Shown here in pieces: positions 43,050-53,263 of a DNA stretch of 64,000 bases; position 1 is the first letter of the stretch; each line of letters starts with the position of its first letter. The notes beneath the pieces were generated by a model. It saw only the letters and a list, made by a program, of their open reading frames with translations, did not search any database and was not told the origin of the DNA. The DNA is taken from contig CP079859.1 in the NCBI GenBank assembly GCA_019339365.1, positions 124,001 through 188,000 on the forward strand. Reading direction: 5' to 3'. The position numbers and the translations under genes were made by a program. The DNA comes from Vibrio neptunius. Lineage in GTDB: Bacteria; Pseudomonadota; Gammaproteobacteria; Enterobacterales; Vibrionaceae.

Positions 43050-43295
43050 TTTGTAGGAACATATCCAACGACTTGAAGTCCAAGACAAAGCAGTCAAATT
43101 TGTTACCTTGGTAGCAGTTTTTCATCTCAGAAACGGGAGATTAGACCAGTAAATTGCTGCTAAATGCGCTGAATTGGCTATAATCTTGGTCTATTTTAAA
43201 GATCTAGCGTGAAATTTGACAATATAATCACGCTGGATCGGCAATATTATGGGAAGATTCCAGTTCATATCATGAAGTAGGAAGATGGCAGCACA

Positions 43296-43745
43296 ATGAC
43301 AGCTAAATCACGCATTCTTGTCTTAAATGGTCCAAATTTAAATCTGTTGGGTCTACGCGAACCGGGTCACTATGGTTCTCAAACCTTACCACAGATTATC
43401 GACACTTTGACCGAGCAAGCCCACAAAGCTGGTGTTGAACTAGAGCATCTGCAATCAAATCGCGAATATGAACTGATTGAGAAAATCCACGAATCTTTTG
43501 GCAAAGTTGATTTCATTATCATCAACCCAGCAGCCTTCACACATACTAGTGTTGCTCTGCGAGACGCCCTGCTCGGCGTTTCTATCCCATTTATTGAAGT
43601 ACATTTATCCAACGTGCACGCACGCGAGCCTTTCCGCCATCATTCTTATCTCTCAGATAAGGCACAAGGTGTGATTTGCGGCCTAGGTGCACAAGGTTAT
43701 GAATTCGCTTTGTCTGCTGCCGTAAACACATTGCAGGCACAGTAA
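43296..43745 (+). CDS. aroQ: 3-Dehydroquinate dehydratase, type II
   Basis: 149 residues; dehydrates 3-dehydroquinate in the shikimate pathway, as a dodecamer. Diagnostic segments are [17 protein letters not shown] with the catalytic tyrosine (near 10-27), [15 protein letters not shown] (near 76-90) and [17 protein letters not shown] with the catalytic histidine (near 98-115). ATG 43296 follows an AGGAAG site. The gene precedes accBC, the common gammaproteobacterial order. Confidence 0.97.
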   Translation: MTAKSRILVLNGPNLNLLGLREPGHYGSQTLPQIIDTLTEQAHKAGVELEHLQSNREYELIEKIHESFGKVDFIIINPAAFTHTSVALRDALLGVSIPFIEVHLSNVHAREPFRHHSYLSDKAQGVICGLGAQGYEFALSAAVNTLQAQ

Positions 43746-43827
43746 CTTAATTACTATCACAGTAAATGAACACACTCTGCAGCTCACCAAGAGCTGTCTT
43801 ATTCACAAGATAAAAGAGAAAGAAAAG

Positions 43828-44292
43828 ATGGATATCCGTAAAATCAAAAAGCTTATCGAGTTAGTTGAAGAATCTGGCATTGCTGAGCTAGAAATCTCTG
43901 AAGGTGAAGAGTCGGTACGAATCAGCCGTAACGGTTCAGCGGCACCCGCTCCAATTCAATACGCAGCACCAGTTGCAGCGGCACCAGCAGCAGCGCCTGC
44001 GGCGGCACCGGCAGCAGCGCCTGCCCCAGCAGCAGAAGCAGCGCCAGCAGTACCAGCGGGTCATCAAGTGCTTTCTCCAATGGTCGGTACTTTCTACCGT
44101 GCTCCAAGCCCAGATTCAAAGTCATTCATCGAAGTAGGTCAATCAGTCACCGCTGGCGAAACTCTATGTATCGTTGAAGCAATGAAGATGATGAACCAAA
44201 TCGAAGCAGACAAATCTGGTGTTGTTACTGCAATCCTAGTTGACGATGGTCAGCCAGTTGAATTCGACCAACCACTTGTTGTTATCGAATAA
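43828..44292 (+). CDS. accB: Biotin carboxyl carrier protein of acetyl-CoA carboxylase
   Basis: 154 residues. N-terminal AccC-binding part, an Ala/Pro linker (about 38-77), then the biotinyl domain with the biotinylated K120 in EAMKMM. It carries carboxybiotin from AccC to the transferase AccAD in the first step of fatty acid synthesis. It lies 15 bp before accC, as an operon. Confidence 0.97.
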   Translation: MDIRKIKKLIELVEESGIAELEISEGEESVRISRNGSAAPAPIQYAAPVAAAPAAAPAAAPAAAPAPAAEAAPAVPAGHQVLSPMVGTFYRAPSPDSKSFIEVGQSVTAGETLCIVEAMKMMNQIEADKSGVVTAILVDDGQPVEFDQPLVVIE

Positions 44293-44307
44293 TAGAGGCT
44301 GTCTCTT

Positions 44308-45651
44308 ATGTTAGATAAATTAGTCATCGCGAACCGAGGCGAAATTGCGCTTCGTATTCTTCGCGCATGTAAAGAATTAGGCATCAAAACCGTTGCCGTG
44401 CACTCAACAGCAGACCGTGACTTGAAACACGTTCTTCTTGCTGATGAGGCAATTTGTATCGGTCCAGCTCGCGGCATCGATAGTTACTTGAACATCCCAC
44501 GTATCATTTCTGCTGCAGAAGTAACGGGCGCGATCGCTATCCACCCGGGTTACGGCTTTCTGTCTGAGAATGCAGACTTTGCCGAGCAAGTTGAGCGTAG
44601 CGGCTTTATCTTTGTTGGCCCAAAAGCGGAAACTATCCGCATCATGGGTGACAAGGTTTCTGCTATCACAGCAATGAAAAAAGCGGGCGTTCCTTGTGTA
44701 CCAGGTTCTGACGGCCCTCTAAACGATGATGAATCGGCGAATAAAGCGCACGCTAAACGCATCGGCTACCCAGTTATCATCAAAGCCTCTGGTGGCGGCG
44801 GTGGTCGTGGTATGCGCGTGGTTCGCTCTGAAGCTGAGCTAGTAGAAGCTATCGCGATGACGCGTGCAGAAGCAAAAGCAGCATTCAACAACGACATGGT
44901 TTACATGGAGAAATTCCTAGAAAACCCACGTCACGTTGAAGTACAGGTGATTGCTGATGGGCAAGGCGGTGCTATCCACCTAGGTGAACGTGACTGTTCT
45001 ATGCAGCGTCGTCACCAGAAAGTGGTTGAAGAAGCGCCTGCTCCGGGTATCACAGCAGAAATGCGTAAGTACATTGGTGAGCGTTGTACGCGTGCTTGTT
45101 TGGAAATAGGTTACCGTGGTGCGGGTACGTTCGAGTTCCTTTACGAAAACGGCGAATTCTACTTCATCGAAATGAACACGCGTATTCAGGTAGAGCACCC
45201 AGTAACAGAAATGGTGACTGGTGTTGACCTGATCAAAGAACAGCTTCGTGTTGCAGCAGGCCAACCTTTGTCATTCACTCAGGATGACATCAAGATCCGC
45301 GGCCATGCGATTGAGTGTCGTATCAACGCAGAAGACCCTGAGCGTTTCCTACCTTCACCAGGTAAGATCGAGCGTTTCCACGCGCCAGGCGGTATGGGCG
45401 TTCGTTGGGAGTCGCACATCTACACGGGCTACACAGTACCACCGCACTATGACTCAATGGTCGGTAAGCTGATCACATTCGGTGAAAACCGTGATGTTGC
45501 CATTGCTCGTATGAAGAACGCACTCGGTGAGATGATCATCGAAGGCATCAAGACCAACGTTCCGCTACAAGAAAGCATCATGAACGACGAAAACTTCCAA
45601 CATGGTGGTGCTAACATCCACTACCTAGAGAAAAAACTGGGTCTGCAGTAA
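44308..45651 (+). CDS. accC: Acetyl-CoA carboxylase biotin carboxylase subunit
   Basis: 447 residues of the ATP-grasp family; carboxylates biotin on AccB with bicarbonate and ATP. Glycine-rich ATP lid [14 protein letters not shown] near residues 159-172, and catalytic [12 protein letters not shown] near 290-301. Ends with a good terminator. Confidence 0.98.
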   Translation: MLDKLVIANRGEIALRILRACKELGIKTVAVHSTADRDLKHVLLADEAICIGPARGIDSYLNIPRIISAAEVTGAIAIHPGYGFLSENADFAEQVERSGFIFVGPKAETIRIMGDKVSAITAMKKAGVPCVPGSDGPLNDDESANKAHAKRIGYPVIIKASGGGGGRGMRVVRSEAELVEAIAMTRAEAKAAFNNDMVYMEKFLENPRHVEVQVIADGQGGAIHLGERDCSMQRRHQKVVEEAPAPGITAEMRKYIGERCTRACLEIGYRGAGTFEFLYENGEFYFIEMNTRIQVEHPVTEMVTGVDLIKEQLRVAAGQPLSFTQDDIKIRGHAIECRINAEDPERFLPSPGKIERFHAPGGMGVRWESHIYTGYTVPPHYDSMVGKLITFGENRDVAIARMKNALGEMIIEGIKTNVPLQESIMNDENFQHGGANIHYLEKKLGLQ

Positions 45652-45671
45652 TTCGATTGCTGACACGATAC

Positions 45672-45698
45672 AAATGCTCACTTCGGTGAGCATTTTTG
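45672..45698 (+). terminator. Terminator after accC
   Basis: AAATGCTCAC and GTGAGCATTT pair around a TTCG tetraloop and are followed by a T-run. Confidence 0.92.
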
Positions 45699-45788
45699 TT
45701 TTCAGCGCACTCTGGACTCAAATAACCCCCAGAGTTCTGCTACACTCTGCGCAAATTTAAATCTAACTATCTAGACGAGCACATACCC

Positions 45789-46676
45789 ATGCCTTGGATT
45801 CAAATCAAACTCAATGCGACCAACGACAACGCTGAGCAAATCGGCGATATGCTAATGGAAGAAACAGGAGCGCTGTCGGTGACCTTCTTAGACGCGCACG
45901 ACACGCCAGTATTTGAGCCTTTGCCGGGAGAAACTCGTCTGTGGGGTGATACGGATATTCTCGCTCTGTACGACGCTGAAGCGGATACTCAGTTTATTAT
46001 TGAACAGACCAAGAACAGCAACTTGCTACCCGAAGGCTTTGCTTACAAAGTGGAGCAGTTGGAAGACAAAGACTGGGAACGAGAGTGGATGGACAACTTC
46101 CACCCAATGAAGTTTGGTGAGCGCTTGTGGATCTGTCCAAGCTGGCGAGACGTCCCAGAGCCGGATGCAGTCAACGTGATGTTAGACCCTGGCCTCGCTT
46201 TTGGTACTGGTACTCACCCAACTACTGCGCTGTGTCTGGAGTGGCTGGAAGGGCTAGACCTGTCGGGTAAAACCGTGATCGACTTTGGTTGTGGGTCTGG
46301 CATCTTAGCGATCGCTGCGATCAAGCTCGGTGCCAAAAAGGTCATTGGGATCGATATTGATCCTCAAGCACTGCTTGCCTCTAAAGACAACGCTGAACGT
46401 AATGGTGTTGCCGAGAAACTAGAAGTATTCCTACCACAAGATCAACCAGAAGGTCTGCTCGCTGACATCGTCGTCGCGAACATTCTCGCCGGACCACTCC
46501 GTGAGTTGTCGCCAGTGATTAAGTCCTTGGTCAAACCAAATGGTGAGCTGGCGATGTCCGGCGTGCTGGATACACAGGCTGAAGATGTCGCTAACTATTA
46601 CCGTGATGAACTTCACATTGATCCTATCAAGGAGCAAAATGAGTGGTGTCGAATCTCTGGTCGAAAGCAAGGCTAG
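45789..46676 (+). CDS. prmA: Ribosomal protein L11 methyltransferase
   Basis: 295 residues; trimethylates uL11 at several positions. N-terminal substrate-binding domain, then an AdoMet-binding Rossmann domain with [14 protein letters not shown] (near 132-145), [13 protein letters not shown] (near 163-175) and the NILAGPL motif (near 229). Its substrate gene rplK is elsewhere in this window. Confidence 0.96.
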   Translation: MPWIQIKLNATNDNAEQIGDMLMEETGALSVTFLDAHDTPVFEPLPGETRLWGDTDILALYDAEADTQFIIEQTKNSNLLPEGFAYKVEQLEDKDWEREWMDNFHPMKFGERLWICPSWRDVPEPDAVNVMLDPGLAFGTGTHPTTALCLEWLEGLDLSGKTVIDFGCGSGILAIAAIKLGAKKVIGIDIDPQALLASKDNAERNGVAEKLEVFLPQDQPEGLLADIVVANILAGPLRELSPVIKSLVKPNGELAMSGVLDTQAEDVANYYRDELHIDPIKEQNEWCRISGRKQG

Positions 46677-46751
46677 ATAAGACTTTCAAGGCTAATTGAT
46701 TGAAATTCATACAAATTACAAAAACAATTTGTAAATGCTCAAATATTAGTC

Positions 46752-46780
46752 TTTTCACAGCGGAAAAAAATGCGTAAAAT
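46752..46780 (+). promoter_or_regulatory. Promoter of the dusB-fis operon
   Basis: -35 TTTTCA (46752-46757), 17-bp spacer, -10 TAAAAT (46775-46780), then GCGCGCCC, an extremely GC-rich discriminator. This matches the growth-rate and ppGpp-controlled fis promoter of enterics in form. Confidence 0.75.
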
Positions 46781-46815
46781 GCGCGCCCTTGCTGGTACTA
46801 AGCTGTGAAGACGTT

Positions 46816-47778
46816 TTGAAAATCGGAAATCATCAACTTAAGAATAATCTCATCGTCGCCCCTATGGCGGGAGTGACTGATAGACCATTTCGAGAGTTAT
46901 GCCTTCGCTATGGTGCTGGGATGGCCGTCAGTGAAATGATGTCCTCAAACCCAAAGCTATGGAAAACGTCAAAATCCAAGCAGCGCATGGTCCATGAAGG
47001 TGAATCGGGCATTCGATCTGTACAGATTGCGGGGGCTGATCCACAACTGATGGCCGACGCTGCACAGTTTAGCGTTGAGAACGGTGCGCAAATCATCGAT
47101 ATCAACATGGGCTGCCCAGCAAAAAAAGTGAATAAGAAGCTTGCCGGTTCTGCACTGCTTCGCTTCCCAGATATCATCGAAGATATCCTGAAAGCGGTGG
47201 TCAATGCAGTCGATGTCCCTGTGACACTCAAAACCCGAACAGGCTGGGACCCAGACAATAAGAACTGTGTCCAAATCGCTAAATTAGCCGAAGACTGCGG
47301 CATACAAGCACTTGCTCTGCATGGCAGAACAAAAGTATGTATGTACAAAGGTGAGGCCGAATATGACAGCATCAGAGCCGTCAAGCAGGCAATTTCGATA
47401 CCCGTTATCGCAAACGGTGATATCGATAGCCCAGAGAAAGCCAAGCGCGTACTGGAGTACACCGGTGCGGATGCTCTGATGATTGGACGTCCCGCCCAAG
47501 GTCGTCCATGGATTTTCCAGGAAATCCAATACTTTTTGGAAAACGGCACCACAATGCCAGATCTTCCGTCCGCGGAAGTGAAGGACATTCTGCTGGGTCA
47601 TGTGAATGCGCTCCACGATTTCTATGGGGAGTACTTAGGGCCGCGAATCGCGCGTAAGCACGTAGGCTGGTATCTAAAAGAGCATGAGCAAGCAAGTGGG
47701 TTTCGCCGTGCCTTCAACGCGATTGAGGCAGCAGAGCTGCAACTTGAAGCGTTAGAAGCGTATTTTGATAAAGCCTAA
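46816..47778 (+). CDS. dusB: tRNA-dihydrouridine synthase B
   Basis: 320 residues, an FMN-dependent TIM-barrel enzyme that makes dihydrouridine in tRNA D-loops. Conserved [12 protein letters not shown] near the N-terminus, [14 protein letters not shown] near residue 96 with the catalytic cysteine, and [14 protein letters not shown] near 165. I chose the TTG at 46816 ([11 protein letters not shown]) because conservation begins there; an upstream ATG at 46789 adds nine unrelated residues. fis follows in the same transcript. Confidence 0.95.
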   Translation: MKIGNHQLKNNLIVAPMAGVTDRPFRELCLRYGAGMAVSEMMSSNPKLWKTSKSKQRMVHEGESGIRSVQIAGADPQLMADAAQFSVENGAQIIDINMGCPAKKVNKKLAGSALLRFPDIIEDILKAVVNAVDVPVTLKTRTGWDPDNKNCVQIAKLAEDCGIQALALHGRTKVCMYKGEAEYDSIRAVKQAISIPVIANGDIDSPEKAKRVLEYTGADALMIGRPAQGRPWIFQEIQYFLENGTTMPDLPSAEVKDILLGHVNALHDFYGEYLGPRIARKHVGWYLKEHEQASGFRRAFNAIEAAELQLEALEAYFDKA

Positions 47779-47850
47779 CGATTTGAAGTAATCGCTTCAG
47801 ATATAATGGCTAAACGTTGCATCATAATTAAGAGAAGAGCTAGACCGAAT

Positions 47851-48147
47851 ATGTTCGAACAAAATCTGACTTCAGAAGCATTAACAGTAACTACAGTAAC
47901 GTCACAGGACCAGATTACTCAGAAACCATTACGTGACTCTGTTAAAGCGTCTCTTAAAAACTACTTGGCTCAACTAAACGGCCAAGAAGTCACAGAACTA
48001 TACGAATTAGTTCTAGCTGAAGTTGAACAGCCACTGCTAGATACCATCATGCAATATACTCGCGGTAACCAGACTCGCGCAGCAACTATGATGGGTATTA
48101 ACCGCGGTACTCTTCGCAAGAAACTTAAAAAATACGGCATGAACTAA
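47851..48147 (+). CDS. fis: Nucleoid-associated factor for inversion stimulation Fis
   Basis: 98 residues, the standard length. N-terminal beta-hairpin arm and dimerisation helices, then a C-terminal helix-turn-helix (about 74-95, [21 protein letters not shown]). Fis activates stable RNA promoters and shapes the chromosome in early exponential growth. ATG 47851 is used; the frame is open upstream without conserved sequence. It is the second gene after dusB, so its control is that of the dusB promoter. Confidence 0.98.
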   Translation: MFEQNLTSEALTVTTVTSQDQITQKPLRDSVKASLKNYLAQLNGQEVTELYELVLAEVEQPLLDTIMQYTRGNQTRAATMMGINRGTLRKKLKKYGMN

Positions 48148-48173
48148 TACGTTCTGACGAATTTTATTTTGAG

Positions 48174-48204
48174 AAAGCCGATTCCAGTTAGAGTCGGCTT
48201 TTTC
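48174..48204 (+). terminator. Terminator after fis
   Basis: AAAGCCGA and TCGGCTTT pair around a 13-base loop, followed by TTTCC. Confidence 0.8.
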
Positions 48205-48443
48205 CGTTTCTGCCGCATTTCATTTATAAAATGTCATTAGTTTTATAACTTTAGTGCGACTCACTTGTTCACCCACTGTTTTATTTTTGAGACTACAGTT
48301 GAGCATAGAAACCCAACACATATCGAGTCTCATTTTCACGCCATTTAAGTGAGTAAATAGTAATCAAACTGTGATCTATTACGATTGCCATCACTACTTG
48401 TCTAGATATAATGCGGTGTTCATCTGTTGTTGGATAAAACTAT

Positions 48444-49430
48444 ATGCTTGATAAGCAAAGGGAAGCATGGCTAAGCCTGATTTTAAATGAACTTCCTGAC
48501 CGACTTTTCGTGTTAGAGCAGTCGGGGCGCTTTATCGAGGGTTTTGGGGGAACGTTCCACACAGTTAGCCTTGAAAAAAATGGTTACGCCAACAAAGCGC
48601 TACACGACATCCTTCCACAGGATAAAGCCGACCAACTACTCAGTTACATAAAAGATGTTAGTGAATCTGCCAAACCGCTGGTTGTGCAGTACAGTGTCAA
48701 CCCTATTGAATGCTTACAACTATCCATTGATGAGCTGGAAACGCTAGATGGCTCTGAAGACATGTGGTTCGAAGCCACCATTAAGCCCCTATGCTTAGGA
48801 GATGGTACGCAGTATGTATTGTGGCAAGAGCGTGATATCACGAGCAACTATCGCCGCCAGGAAGAGCTGAAACGCCTTTCTGAAACGGATGAGCTAACTG
48901 GCATTTTCAACCGCCGAGCATTCCTTGAATCTCTTGAACAAGAATTACAACGCTATAATGAGACTCAGCGTAATTTGTCATGCTTAATGATCGATATTGA
49001 TCACTTCAAAGAAATCAACGATCAAGTTGGCCACCTTTCTGGTGATGAAGTCATTACTCTGGTTGCTAGTATGTGCCAGAAGCAGATTCGTGGCAGCGAC
49101 TACATTGGGCGACTTGGCGGCGAAGAATTTGGCATTGTACTTTCAAACACAAACGCCATTCAAGCTTATGACATTGCCGAACGCATACGACAATCGATTG
49201 AAAATGCCCCCTGCAATGTCGACGGCCATATCATTCATCCAACCGTCAGTATTGGTATCGCAGAAGTCACCTCAGATATCTCTCATGTAAGAGAGCTGTT
49301 GGTTCAAGCAGACAAAGCGATGTACTACTCCAAGCAGACGGGTCGTAACCAAGTTACGCTCTATCACGATAACTTGCCGGATATGAAGGTTCAGTCTGCG
49401 ATTCAAGCCAAAATTCGACAAGCGAGTTAA
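48444..49430 (+). CDS. Diguanylate cyclase with PAS-like sensor domain
   Basis: 328 residues. The N-terminal half (about 1-145) looks like a PAS-type sensor (RFVLEQSGRFIEG to VLWQERDITSNY); the C-terminal half is a complete GGDEF domain, with active-site GGEEF and the inhibitory RxxD site (RGSD) five residues before it, so feedback inhibition by cyclic-di-GMP is expected. No membrane segment is obvious. The signal is unknown. Its 3' end overlaps the convergent zntR by four bases. Confidence 0.92.
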   Translation: MLDKQREAWLSLILNELPDRLFVLEQSGRFIEGFGGTFHTVSLEKNGYANKALHDILPQDKADQLLSYIKDVSESAKPLVVQYSVNPIECLQLSIDELETLDGSEDMWFEATIKPLCLGDGTQYVLWQERDITSNYRRQEELKRLSETDELTGIFNRRAFLESLEQELQRYNETQRNLSCLMIDIDHFKEINDQVGHLSGDEVITLVASMCQKQIRGSDYIGRLGGEEFGIVLSNTNAIQAYDIAERIRQSIENAPCNVDGHIIHPTVSIGIAEVTSDISHVRELLVQADKAMYYSKQTGRNQVTLYHDNLPDMKVQSAIQAKIRQAS

Positions 49431-49861
49431 AGCTCATCACAACACGTCGAGGAGCGTTCTTCACTACCCAGCGCCTCTAAAATCGAGCAATGACTGGCAT
49501 CATCATCAACATGGCCACAGCACGCATCGTTGATTTTCTTCAATGCCTTGCGGATACGGGTCAACTCTGCAATCTTTTCATCAATTAATTCGAGTTTTGC
49601 TGAGGTAATGGCTTTGACTTCCGCACAACTATGTTCGGTGGCTTCTAGCTTTATCTCCAACAGCTCGCGAATCTCTTCCAAACTTAACCCAAGATCTTTG
49701 GCTTTTAGAATAAATCCGACCTGTTTTTGATTTTCTTCATTATAAAGACGATACCCCGATTCACTGCGTCCCATAGGGCGGAGCAGGTGATTTTTCTCGT
49801 AGAAACGCAAAGTATCGGTCGTCACACCACAACGCTTTGCCAGTTCTCCAATCTGGAACAT
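49427..49861 (-). CDS. zntR: MerR-family zinc-responsive regulator ZntR
   Basis: 144 residues. N-terminal MerR winged helix-turn-helix (QIGELAKRCGVTTDTLRFYE), a dimerisation helix, then a metal loop. C79, C114, C115, H117, H124 and C125 match the ZntR zinc ligand pattern. In E. coli ZntR activates the exporter gene zntA by untwisting its promoter. zntA is not in this window. Related Cd/Pb sensors share this pattern, so zinc as the main inducer is probable, not certain. Confidence 0.85.
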   Translation of the reverse strand: MFQIGELAKRCGVTTDTLRFYEKNHLLRPMGRSESGYRLYNEENQKQVGFILKAKDLGLSLEEIRELLEIKLEATEHSCAEVKAITSAKLELIDEKIAELTRIRKALKKINDACCGHVDDDASHCSILEALGSEERSSTCCDEL

Positions 49862-49930
49862 AACTTTCCTTATTAACTATCTCGTTACTTTTTAAGTTAA
49901 AAAGCACGGTTTTCATAATTATTTTTGAGA

Positions 49931-49946
49931 TGCCAAACGATTGCGC
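49931..49946. promoter_or_regulatory. PurR-type operator upstream of purH
   Basis: CAAACG-A-TTGCG forms the core of a PurR box; 11 of 16 bases match the ACGCAAACGTTTGCGT consensus, including the central CG-containing core. It lies about 190 bp before purH, the known PurR target in other gammaproteobacteria. Confidence 0.55.
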
Positions 49947-50133
49947 GAGCTTTTTTGTAATAAATTAGTTAGAATGTGCGCCATCAAGTTTAGAGTCTAA
50001 TATCTGCCCAGTTTCGACTGGCAAAAAGGTCTTTACCAAAACTGGCCAATATTTTATCCCTACGAGATAAAAACAAGTTCATTTTTGGCAAATATCTTTA
50101 GTTTAACTCCATGACTTTGAGGAAGATGGAAGC

Positions 50134-51726
50134 ATGAACAACGCTCGTCCAATTCGCCGCGCCCTTATCAGCGTATCAGACAAAACAGGTATTGTTGAGT
50201 TTGCCCAAGCTCTCGCTGAACGCGATGTCGATATCCTATCCACAGGTGGTACTGCCCGCTTGCTTGCTGAGCAAGGCATTGCTGTCACAGAAGTATCCGA
50301 TTATACGGATTTCCCGGAAATGATGGACGGACGCGTTAAAACACTTCACCCAAAGGTTCATGGTGGTGTTTTAGGCCGTCGCGGTCAAGACGATGATGTG
50401 ATGGAAAAACACGGCATCACCCCTATCGATATGGTTGTCGTTAACCTATATCCATTTGCTGAAACTGTGGCTAAAGAAGGCTGTACGCTTTCTGACGCGG
50501 TTGAGAACATCGATATTGGTGGTCCAACAATGGTTCGCTCTGCGGCGAAAAACCACAAAGACGTGACTATCGTTGTAAATGCACACGACTACGACCGCGT
50601 TATTGCAGAAATGGACGCAAACGAAACGTCTCTTACGCTAGAAACACGCTTCGACCTCGCTATCGCGGCATTCGAGCACACCGCGTCTTATGACGGTATG
50701 ATCGCAAACTACTTCGGCACTATGGTTCCTAGCTACGGCGAGAACAAAGAAGGTGATGAAGAGAGCAAATTCCCTCGCACATTCAACCAGCAATTCGAGA
50801 AGAAGCAAGACATGCGCTACGGTGAGAACAGCCACCAAGCAGCTGCTTTCTACGTTGAAGCAAACCCTGAAGAAGCTTCGGTTTCCACTGCTCGCCAAAT
50901 CCAAGGCAAAGCTCTCTCTTACAACAATATCGCAGACACTGACGCAGCGCTTGAGTGCGTAAAAGAGTTCGATGAACCAGCGTGTGTGATCGTAAAACAC
51001 GCAAACCCATGTGGTGTTGCACTTGGCGAAGACATCCTTGAAGCGTACAACCGTGCTTACCAAACTGACCCAACATCAGCATTTGGCGGTATCATCGCAT
51101 TCAACCGCGAACTTGATGCAGTAACAGCATCTGCGATTGTTGAGCGTCAATTTGTTGAGGTTATCATCGCGCCATCTGTCTCTGCAGAAGCAATCAAGAT
51201 TGTTGCAGCGAAGAAGAACGTTCGCCTACTTGAATGTGGCGAGTGGACAACTAAAACCACTGGCTTCGACGTAAAACGCGTTAACGGTGGCCTACTGGTT
51301 CAAGACCGCGACCAAGGCATGGTTACCCTAGACGACCTTAAAGTGGTTTCTAAGCGTCAACCAACTGATGAAGAGCTGAAAGATGCCCTATTCTGTTGGA
51401 AAGTAGCGAAGTACGTGAAATCTAACGCGATCGTTTACTCGAAAGGTGACATGACTATCGGTGTAGGCGCAGGCCAAATGAGCCGCGTTTACTCTGCGAA
51501 AATTGCGGGCATTAAAGCGGCAGATGAGGGTCTAGAAGTTGCCGGTAGCGTAATGGCTTCTGATGCATTCTTCCCATTCCGTGACGGTATCGATGCGGCG
51601 GCAGAAGCGGGCATCAAATGTGTCATTCAACCGGGCGGCTCTATGCGTGATGACGAAGTTATCGCTGCAGCGGACGAACACGGTATGGCAATGATCTTTA
51701 CCGGTATGCGTCACTTCCGCCACTAG
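50134..51726 (+). CDS. purH: Bifunctional AICAR transformylase/IMP cyclohydrolase
   Basis: 530 residues, the last two steps of IMP synthesis. The N-terminal cyclohydrolase domain (about 1-200) is MGS-like with [14 protein letters not shown] and [10 protein letters not shown]; the C-terminal transformylase domain holds [19 protein letters not shown] with its catalytic Lys-His, and [19 protein letters not shown] near 505. The C-terminus MRHFRH is typical. Confidence 0.98.
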   Translation: MNNARPIRRALISVSDKTGIVEFAQALAERDVDILSTGGTARLLAEQGIAVTEVSDYTDFPEMMDGRVKTLHPKVHGGVLGRRGQDDDVMEKHGITPIDMVVVNLYPFAETVAKEGCTLSDAVENIDIGGPTMVRSAAKNHKDVTIVVNAHDYDRVIAEMDANETSLTLETRFDLAIAAFEHTASYDGMIANYFGTMVPSYGENKEGDEESKFPRTFNQQFEKKQDMRYGENSHQAAAFYVEANPEEASVSTARQIQGKALSYNNIADTDAALECVKEFDEPACVIVKHANPCGVALGEDILEAYNRAYQTDPTSAFGGIIAFNRELDAVTASAIVERQFVEVIIAPSVSAEAIKIVAAKKNVRLLECGEWTTKTTGFDVKRVNGGLLVQDRDQGMVTLDDLKVVSKRQPTDEELKDALFCWKVAKYVKSNAIVYSKGDMTIGVGAGQMSRVYSAKIAGIKAADEGLEVAGSVMASDAFFPFRDGIDAAAEAGIKCVIQPGGSMRDDEVIAAADEHGMAMIFTGMRHFRH

Positions 51727-51805
51727 AAAGAAGCGAGCGCTTCGCTTCTGGAAACGGGAACGCGGCGCTCCGAGAAGAGCAAGACTTAACTAAATTTCTC
51801 AAAAC

Positions 51806-51906
51806 CGTCATTCCGTATAGCGAGGAACGAGCGTAGTACGGAATCTCTGGGTTTAACATGTTAAACAGATTCCTGACAGTTTTGTTCCTCAACGTCGGGA
51901 ATGACG
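51806..51906. repeat. Palindromic intergenic element between purH and purD
   Basis: A 101-bp element bounded by perfect inverted repeats CGTCATTCC (51806-51814) and GGAATGACG (51898-51906). Inside it are ATTCCGTA/TACGGAAT, GGAATCT/AGATTCC, and a perfect 16-bp palindrome GTTTAACATGTTAAAC. The whole can fold into a branched structure. It carries no ORF. It shares GTCATYC, GAGGnACGAG and the GGRATCTCT core with the 126-bp array at 17661-18164, so both belong to one family of Vibrio repeats. It ends 11 bp before the purD ribosome-binding site. Confidence 0.85.
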
Positions 51907-51928
51907 ATTTTTGATTGAAGGATTTAAA

Positions 51929-53218
51929 ATGAACGTACTTATCATCGGTGCTGGCGGTCGTGAGCACGCTTTAGGTTGGAAAGCAGCACAAAACCCAAAC
52001 GTTGAAACCGTATTCGTTGCACCTGGTAATGCAGGTACAGCACTGGAGCCTAAACTTGAGAACGTAGACATAGGTGTAGAAGCGATTTCTGAGCTGGTTG
52101 CATTCGCTCAAGATAAGCAAATAGAGCTGACGATTGTTGGCCCAGAAGCACCTCTCGTTATTGGGGTGGTTGACGCTTTCCGTGAAGCGGGATTACCTAT
52201 TTTTGGCCCGACTCAAGCCGCTGCGCAACTAGAAGGGTCAAAAGCATTCACCAAAGATTTCTTAGCCCGTCACAATATTCCTACTGCAGCTTACGCTAAC
52301 TTCACTGAAATCGAGCCAGCACTGGCTTACGTTCGTGAACGAGGTGCGCCTATCGTTGTTAAAGCAGACGGTCTGGCGGCTGGCAAAGGTGTTATCGTTG
52401 CGATGACACTAGAAGACGCAGAAGACGCCATCAAAGACATGCTCGCAGGCAACGCCTTTGGTGAAGCGGGAAGTCGCGTGGTGATCGAAGAGTTCCTTGA
52501 TGGAGAAGAAGCCAGTTTCATCGTTATGGTTGATGGTGCGAGCGTTTTACCTATGGCCACCAGCCAAGACCACAAACGTGTTGGCGATAAAGACACTGGC
52601 CCTAACACGGGAGGTATGGGGGCTTACTCCCCTGCACCAGTAGTCACGCCAGAGATCCACGAACGTATTCTTGAAGAAGTTATCTACCCAACCGTGCGCG
52701 GCATGGACGCGGAAGGTCACCCTTACACTGGCTTCCTTTATGCTGGTCTTATGATCGACAAAGACGGCACGCCAAAAGTCATCGAGTATAACTGCCGCTT
52801 TGGCGATCCAGAAACTCAGCCAATTATGATGCGTATGGAATCAGATCTGGTTGAACTATGCCTGATGGCTATCGATGAGAAGCTAGATGAAGCCGAATCT
52901 AAGTGGGATCAGCGTGCATCTATCGGTGTGGTTCTAGCCGCAGGGGGCTACCCAGCAGACTACGCAAAAGGTGATGTAATTTCTCTGCCTGCCAGTGAAG
53001 TGGAAGGCCAGAAGATCTTTCACGCTGGTACAGCGAACAACAAAGCGGGTGAAATCGTAACTAACGGTGGCCGGGTATTGTGTGCAACAGCATTGGGAAA
53101 TAGCGTCTCAGATGCACAGAAACAAGCGTATAAGCTGGCTCAGCAAGTTAGTTGGAATGGTATGTTCCATCGCAATGACATTGGTTACCGAGCGATAGAG
53201 CGCGAACAAAGCGAATAA
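51929..53218 (+). CDS. purD: Phosphoribosylamine-glycine ligase
   Basis: 429 residues, an ATP-grasp enzyme that makes GAR from phosphoribosylamine, glycine and ATP, the second step of purine synthesis. NVLIIGAGGREHALGWK start, ATP-grasp KADGLAAGKGV (near 142-152), and the signature RFGDPETQPIM (near 290-300). ATG 51929 follows GAAGGA. It is co-oriented with purH, 202 bp apart, with a palindromic element between. Confidence 0.98.
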   Translation: MNVLIIGAGGREHALGWKAAQNPNVETVFVAPGNAGTALEPKLENVDIGVEAISELVAFAQDKQIELTIVGPEAPLVIGVVDAFREAGLPIFGPTQAAAQLEGSKAFTKDFLARHNIPTAAYANFTEIEPALAYVRERGAPIVVKADGLAAGKGVIVAMTLEDAEDAIKDMLAGNAFGEAGSRVVIEEFLDGEEASFIVMVDGASVLPMATSQDHKRVGDKDTGPNTGGMGAYSPAPVVTPEIHERILEEVIYPTVRGMDAEGHPYTGFLYAGLMIDKDGTPKVIEYNCRFGDPETQPIMMRMESDLVELCLMAIDEKLDEAESKWDQRASIGVVLAAGGYPADYAKGDVISLPASEVEGQKIFHAGTANNKAGEIVTNGGRVLCATALGNSVSDAQKQAYKLAQQVSWNGMFHRNDIGYRAIEREQSE

Positions 53219-53231
53219 CCTCTCAGTATCA

Positions 53232-53259
53232 AAAAAGGCGCTTCTTTAGGCGCCTTTTA
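53232..53259 (+). terminator. Terminator between purD and the DUF1481 gene
   Basis: AAAAGGCGC and GCGCCTTTT pair, with T-run on the plus strand and A/T run on the other, so it may stop both convergent transcripts. Confidence 0.88.
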
Positions 53260-53263
53260 TATT

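Noticed and set aside
46908..47695. A 226-codon minus-strand frame opposite dusB
   Set aside because: The dusB protein is clearly conserved; the antisense frame has Ser/Ala/Pro-rich composition typical of shadows.
50638..51082. Minus-strand frames of 99 and 141 codons opposite purH
   Set aside because: purH is intact and recognisable on the plus strand; the opposite frames have low-complexity composition.
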